A stretch of DNA of 64,000 bases from Apostichopus japonicus (taxonomy: Eukaryota > Echinodermata > Holothuroidea > Aspidochirotida > Stichopodidae), in NCBI RefSeq assembly GCF_037975245.1, contig NC_092574.1:10751213-10815212 (forward strand). The letters are read 5' to 3'. The translations under genes were made by a program, and so were the position numbers. The notes below the pieces were generated by a model. That model was given only the letters and a program-made list of their open reading frames with translations. It searched no databases and had not been told where the DNA came from. Positions 62,301 to 64,000 of this stretch are shown here, piece by piece. How positions within the stretch are numbered: the first letter of the stretch is position 1; every line of letters begins with the position of its first letter.

Positions 62301-63602
62301 ACCTCATGTCACCCCCCCCCCCTGAATAAGACAATGAAAGGGAGTAGAAAGACATAGTCTTTTTATATTTTATAAATCAGATTAAAGCTCACAATTACTA
62401 TGTGACGCACGTTCGTAACGAACCGACGGTAGATCCTTGGGTACTTTGACTCTAAAAAGAAAAATTAAATGACTGAAAGTGGGATGCTAATCCAGCTCTC
62501 ACAGGGCATACCAGACTGGTTTATTCCCTGGGATTTTTTGGTTCTGATTTTTTAGCATAATTGTCAACGAGGTTTAAAAACTGTGAACTCACTTGTCAAA
62601 ATGCACAACAGGAATAAGTACTCTGTATATGAGAGGATACCTGAAAGAGAATAAAGAGAGCAAAATTTTGAATCAAAATGTGATATAAACCTTAACATCA
62701 AACCTTTAAAGCAGCCCCCATTTTTTATGAGTTGAGTGTGACAAATAACTTTCCTGCAATTTGATAATGAAAATGATCTCAATATAATATAGTTCATCAA
62801 GTATATTTTAACTTGTTTTTTGTGCATAATTAACACTGATATAAAAAATAGTGTCTGGGCAACAGAATTTTTCGAATTCCAGAATCACATTTGTGTAACA
62901 TTGACTTAATTGATAACCAAATGAAGATGGTGTACTCTAATTCCAGTAAATGCAGTCATCTTTAGGGTACTTATACTTGGTACATTCCGTGACACTTCAG
63001 ACCAACGACTGCATGACTCCTGACCCCCTGGCCATCTGGTCTCCGGTGGTGTCCAGGCCCTGTAACTCTCAAAAGTCGGTTCCCACAGTGGCGCAGCTAG
63101 GGTTATTGGTCAGGGGGGCGAGAATGGTCTGTAGGGGAGGAGCGCCACCACAGGTTGGCGCGGAGCGTACAGAAATTTTTTGAGTAAAGATACTCCCTAG
63201 ATCGCCGGAAATGACCCTTTCCGGGCCTGGCTAATTTGCAGATAAACAAAGAATAAATAGGTGTCATCGCCAAATTACACAACAAAATGTGACAAATGTC
63301 AATAGGTAGATGAGAGCGCAATAGAAAAGTCAATAATCGCGAATAAGTAAAAAGTGGTAAAAAGCTGAAAAGAGCGCCAGCAGTCCATATGAGTCTGTCA
63401 GGGGGGGCATCTGCCCCCCTGACTGTATGGACGCTCCGCCACTGGTTTCCCAGGTTTAATGGCAAATCCTTTAACTAGGTTCCCTCCTTACCCTGATCCA
63501 TAATGTCTCGAAACAAGTACTTGGTCTTTCTCCTTCTGCTCGGTGTGTTCGCCAGCTTCTTGTCCACCTGTGCCTTCGATAGTAAAAACCGTCCGATGCG
63601 AG
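38318..63602 (-). CDS. MICU3: MICU2/MICU3-type mitochondrial calcium uptake protein, 12 exons, 5' end outside window
   Basis: MICU proteins sit in the mitochondrial intermembrane space and gate the calcium uniporter (MCU) by sensing calcium. Exons, in transcript order: 63492-63602, 62593-62640, 59963-60045, 56045-56104, 47796-47831, 44733-44803, 43834-43873, 43228-43365, 42649-42757, 42049-42138, 39326-39393, 38318-38392. Together they give about 308 codons with every phase closing. Seen in order: SYTEYLFLLCILTKPKAG, a first EF-hand loop DRDGNKRIDRRE, EIFRKK, LRYFFGSKGK, FMDNLQSEVLELE, FQFVNNLDDF, a second EF-hand loop DQDGDGKLLQRE, and FKTCVKHELKQSQ then stop. The C-terminal Cys matches the position known to make the intersubunit disulfide in MICU heterodimers. 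EIFRKK and SYTEYLFLLCILT resemble vertebrate MICU3, but the linker before FFG is short, as in MICU2. It could be an unduplicated MICU2/3 ancestor-type gene. The targeting peptide and first exons are not in the window. Confidence 0.93.
39326..39393 (-). CDS. MICU3: MICU gene exon (EF-hand 2 completed, KNRAHRGFR)
   Basis: The exon is 68 bp, with acceptor TACTCAG and donor GTAACG. It encodes (G)DGKLLQREFMGAMKNRAH and RGFR, finishing loop DQDGDGKLLQRE. The RGFR end matches the family. The intron before it was lengthened by a 40-bp array and nested MITEs. Confidence 0.93.
40290..40697 (+). repeat. ~40-bp tandem array, left part
   Basis: GAGGTGGGTTTGAGGCATGG recurs about ten times with GAATGAGGTTGATCTTGTGT-like spacers. 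The array continues after the inserted elements at 41798-41870. Confidence 0.9.
40698..41797 (+). mobile_element. hAT-like MITE inserted in the array (outer element)
   Basis: Begins CAGGCGCGGCGGAACGG and ends CCGGTTCCGCCGCCACTG (imperfect inverted ends). GAATAAGG (40690-40697) and GAATGAGG (41798-41805) flank it, 7 of 8 alike. They belong to the interrupted array unit. It carries a hairpin core at 40745-40850. Confidence 0.85.
41017..41423 (+). mobile_element. hAT-like MITE nested in the outer element
   Basis: Begins CAGTGGCGGAGCTAGGG and ends CGCTCCGCCACTA. AGTAAGGG flanks both sides exactly (41009-41016, 41424-41431). 407 bp, closely related to the element at 63086-63444, with a hairpin core at about 41085-41190. 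Confidence 0.93.
41798..41870 (+). repeat. ~40-bp tandem array, right part
   Basis: Continuation of 40290-40697 (GTGGGTTTGAGGCATGGAAT), separated by the MITE insertion. Confidence 0.85.
42049..42138 (-). CDS. MICU3: MICU gene exon (start of EF-hand 2)
   Basis: The exon is 90 bp, with acceptor CTTACAG and donor GTAAGT. It encodes (D)EFRRAVLVTTGHQLADHV and VHTVFQIFDQD plus one base. The C-terminal EF-hand loop is split: DQD and the first base of a Gly codon are here, the rest is in the next exon. Confidence 0.96.
42421..42648 (-). repeat. Tandem copies of the exon-9 donor region
   Basis: GTTGAGTCATTTACATACC recurs at 42421 and 42525 and, as GTTTAGTCATTTACATACC, at 42631 in the real exon end. 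Periods are 104 and 106 bp. On the minus strand each copy keeps CTGAGGATGTA and a GGTATGT donor, but the codons between have drifted. Confidence 0.9.
42649..42757 (-). CDS. MICU3: MICU gene exon (FQFVNNLDDF)
   Basis: The exon is 109 bp, with acceptor CTGCAG and donor GTATGT. It encodes GITFEQFKDFFQFVNNLDDF and EIVLRMYSFADQPMSE plus one base. Two decayed copies of its 3' end and donor lie immediately downstream (42421-42630). Confidence 0.96.
43228..43365 (-). CDS. MICU3: MICU gene exon (ISEVEFAKAIFKYTN)
   Basis: The exon is 138 bp, phase 0 at both ends. It starts just after the AC of the U12 intron and ends at donor GTTTGT. It encodes FQEQSKGMPTISEVEFAKAI, FKYTNLDDEE and IEDYLDMVRERTQEEK, the MICU region between the two EF-hands. 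It is noticeably more GC-rich than its surroundings. Confidence 0.95.
43366..43833 (-). other. AT-AC U12-type intron (468 bp)
   Basis: On the minus strand the intron begins ATATCCTTTTT and ends TTCTGCAC. The 5' site is an exact match to the minor-spliceosome AT-AC consensus. A branch-site-like TCCATTAAC (7 of 9 to TTCCTTAAC) places the presumed branch adenosine about 12 nt before the terminal AC, within the U12 spacing rule. Flanking exons join in phase 0 as LELE-FQEQSKG. No polypyrimidine tract is visible before the AC. Confidence 0.88.
43834..43873 (-). CDS. MICU3: MICU gene exon (FMDNLQ), followed by an AT-AC intron
   Basis: The exon is 40 bp, with acceptor TTTTCAG. It encodes (S)FMDNLQSEVLELE. 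The exon must end before ATATCCTT, because no GT at this point keeps the frame with the next exon. Joining at ATATCC restores the family's continuous LE-LEF sequence. Confidence 0.9.
44410..44732 (-). repeat. Tandem copies of the exon-6 donor region
   Basis: ACTACAAACCT (minus AGGTTTGTAGT, the exon-6 donor) recurs at about 44509 and 44621 besides the real site at 44726-44734. Each is followed by CCAGGCTACACTTACATGCT-like and GTACCCCCATAATACCC segments. Spacing is 104-112 bp. Confidence 0.9.
44733..44803 (-). CDS. MICU3: MICU gene exon (FFG motif)
   Basis: The exon is 71 bp, with acceptor CATTCAG and a weak donor GTTTGT. It encodes ETTLLRYFFGSKGKDTLD and YDTFA plus two bases. It corresponds to the TTLLVHFFGKKGK region of MICU proteins. 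The donor end and about 100 bp of the following intron have been copied in tandem downstream (44410-44732). Confidence 0.92.
45419..45487. repeat. 24-bp palindromic tandem repeat
   Basis: GTGACAGACTGTGTGACACA and CACGTCACAGACTGTGTGAC alternate nearly three times. GTGTGACACACGTCACA is close to its own reverse complement, so each unit can form a hairpin. Confidence 0.9.
46595..46740 (+). repeat. GGGA/GGGGA purine tract, G-quadruplex prone
   Basis: About 145 bp of uninterrupted GGGAGGGAGG-type sequence on the plus strand, inside a MICU intron. The MICU transcript carries the C-rich complement. Confidence 0.95.
46855..47150. repeat. TAGCTATA-rich degenerate repeat
   Basis: TAGCTATA, GGCTATACA and TAGCTGGC words recur over 300 bp. 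The core TAGCTA is palindromic. Confidence 0.75.
47796..47831 (-). CDS. MICU3: MICU gene short exon (linker), 36 bp
   Basis: The exon is 36 bp, phase 0 at both ends, with acceptor CTAACAG and donor GTAATT. It encodes AKKRFQAVQVDE and joins in frame to ETTLLRYFFG of the next exon. The sequence is in the family's variable linker, so homology does not prove it. The splice sites and phase do fit. Other exons in the 8-kb intron before it cannot be excluded. Confidence 0.6.
48236..48390 (+). mobile_element. Possible decayed tRNA-derived SINE
   Basis: GTGGCATTTCAAGCAATGAG followed by GAGGTTCCTGCTTCGACATC resembles a tRNA A box and B box at normal spacing. A non-tRNA body (CGGTTTTCATCCAAGAGCAA) follows. 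No target duplication was identified. Confidence 0.4.
49901..50530 (+). repeat. 93-bp tandem repeat, 6.6 copies
   Basis: TGTTATTGGTGTGAAGG starts at 49901, 49994, 50087, 50180, 50273 and 50366, each 93 bp apart. A shortened last unit starts at 50459. Units contain GGTACCCGGGTATC and GACAATTGATAAAGTGTCAA, both partly self-complementary. Confidence 0.95.
56045..56104 (-). CDS. MICU3: MICU gene exon (MEEIFRKK linker)
   Basis: The exon is 60 bp, phase 0 at both ends, with acceptor ATGACAG and donor GTGAGT. It encodes MEEIFRKKSLSRKGGDEDDS. EIFRKK matches vertebrate MICU3. The charged remainder corresponds to the variable linker. The open frame continues past this donor to 55850, but the strong GTGAGT and the match of the next exons favour ending at 56045. 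Confidence 0.85.
56190..56600. repeat. AGTATACTAGTATACAAG-type repeat
   Basis: AAGTATATACAAGTATAAAC and CTACTGGGTATACATGCTCT recur in larger units of about 116-200 bp. The words ACTAGT and GTATAC are palindromic. It lies just upstream of the MEEIFRKK exon in the transcript. Confidence 0.9.
58250..58830. repeat. Ancient degenerate ~110-bp repeat
   Basis: GTGCGGTCATCATTTTAGCC-like and ACAGTCACTTTCATGA-like blocks recur about five times (near 58275, 58420, 58543, 58640, 58738) with heavy drift. Confidence 0.5.
59963..60045 (-). CDS. MICU3: MICU gene exon carrying EF-hand 1
   Basis: The exon is 83 bp, with acceptor GGACAG and donor GTGAGA. It encodes (K)PKAGYEIAFKMF followed by the complete calcium loop DRDGNKRIDRRE and FLL. 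All calcium-ligand positions (1, 3, 5, 12) carry D, D, N, E, so this loop should bind calcium. A tandem repeat of about 160 bp abuts the intron side of its acceptor. Confidence 0.96.
60050..60720. repeat. ~160-bp tandem repeat next to the EF-hand-1 exon, 4 copies
   Basis: AAGTGGAAAGAACATTTATT, ATGGATAAAATGGGCATAT and AACAGGTTGGTCATACT recur near 60066, 60225, 60380 and 60547. G runs lie between units. The first copy starts within a few bases of the exon's acceptor. Confidence 0.92.
60721..62592. other. MICU intron 2, no other gene seen
   Basis: G runs near 60690-60710 and 61500-61514. Short frames only. Confidence 0.5.
62593..62640 (-). CDS. MICU3: MICU gene exon (SYTEYLFLLCILT)
   Basis: The exon is 48 bp, with acceptor CTTTCAG and donor GTGAGT. 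It completes a Gly codon from the previous exon and encodes ILSYTEYLFLLCILT plus the first base of a Lys codon. This hydrophobic segment is among the most conserved MICU3 motifs. Confidence 0.95.
63086..63444 (+). mobile_element. hAT-like MITE, 359 bp, in MICU intron 1
   Basis: Begins CAGTGGCGCAGCTAGGG and ends GACGCTCCGCCACTG. Flanks GGTTCCCA (63078-63085) and GTTTCCCA (63445-63452) differ at one base of eight. The hairpin core is near 63125-63230. The long minus frame here is a by-product shared with the other copies. Confidence 0.92.
63492..63602 (-). CDS. MICU3: MICU gene, first exon visible (partial gene)
   Basis: The exon is 111 bp. It enters with two bases of a split codon after an acceptor ending TTTCCAG and leaves with one base before donor GTAAGG. 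It encodes RIGRFLLSKAQVDKKLANTP and then SRRRKTKYLFRDIMDQ, the stretch just before the SYTEYLFLL segment in MICU proteins. An upstream exon must exist beyond 63602; I see none in the remaining 400 bases. A hAT-like MITE lies 47 bp past its donor. Confidence 0.88.
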
Positions 63603-64000
63603 CTGGAAAGAGAAAAACAAAAGTAGAAAGGATATCGAAGGTTCAAAACAAAACTAGAAAATATCCGGAACTGGAAGAGAGCAATTAAACTGTCATAATA
63701 TTTATAGAGATTAATAAAAATAAGATGGATTTTTTTTTTTTTTTTTTTTTTGGCACCTACATTCCATTTTAAATCTGATGCCTCTCGTTGGCCCACGCAA
63801 AGTTACTCTTTCAAACTCTTCCACATACCCTTCCTTTGACAAAAAAAATATGTCGGATCAATGTAAACGAAGAAACAAATGAATGACAATAACCCATAGA
63901 TCATTCGATTGTAGGAAGAATGTGAAGAACATTTGTTACAAGTGTCACCTAATAATGTGAATGTAATACTATTATTATTATTTTCTTCATTTTAACAATA

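Overview
The window looks like nuclear DNA of a marine invertebrate. It is AT-rich, has long introns, and is crowded with short repeats, simple tandem arrays and small non-autonomous transposons. Recurrent short motifs such as TAGGCCTA, and repeat types often seen in deuterostome invertebrates, make an echinoderm (perhaps a sea cucumber) my best guess. That is an inference from texture, not from a marker gene. No bacterial, organellar or viral gene organisation is present.

One real gene can be reconstructed with confidence. Twelve exons on the minus strand (63602 down to the stop codon at 38318) encode the C-terminal ~308 residues of a mitochondrial calcium uptake protein of the MICU2/MICU3 type. 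The model has two canonical EF-hands, the family's FFG and FMDNLQ motifs, and a C-terminal cysteine. Reading phase closes exactly at all eleven junctions. Ten introns are GT-AG. The seventh (43366-43833) has the ends of an AT-AC, U12-type (minor spliceosome) intron. The 5' exons lie beyond the right edge. Its introns hold most of the right-half repeats: a 93-bp array, a G-quadruplex-prone tract, a nest of hAT-like MITEs inside a tandem array, and two local tandem duplications that copied the splice-donor ends of exons 6 and 9.

A second, unidentified minus-strand gene is suggested at 12.6-17.0 kb. Three related acidic/serine-rich exon candidates share the same splice phase. One ends in a premature stop.

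The left half is otherwise a repeat landscape. 1-3765 is a giant inverted-repeat (foldback-like) element whose arms are 142-bp tandem arrays. 4.8-7.6 kb is a degenerate array bracketed by a 240-bp direct repeat. 13.0-16.8 kb holds tandem arrays interrupted by a tRNA-SINE with a 12-bp target duplication and a hAT MITE with a perfect 8-bp target duplication. 18.2 kb carries a decayed LINE reverse-transcriptase end. 19.1 kb carries a 233-bp tandem repeat, and 22.1-24.8 kb a homogenised satellite. 25.65-26.93 kb is a foldback/MULE-like element with a perfect 9-bp target duplication. 28.4-29.0 kb carries a P-element/THAP9-like transposase relic. 31.0-32.9 kb is a nested hAT pair. 35.55-36.37 kb is a 17-bp minisatellite that is open in all three forward frames.

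The most interesting observations are the AT-AC intron, the duplicated splice donors, the phase-matched exon family, and a hairpin-forming core sequence shared between MITEs that have different terminal repeats.
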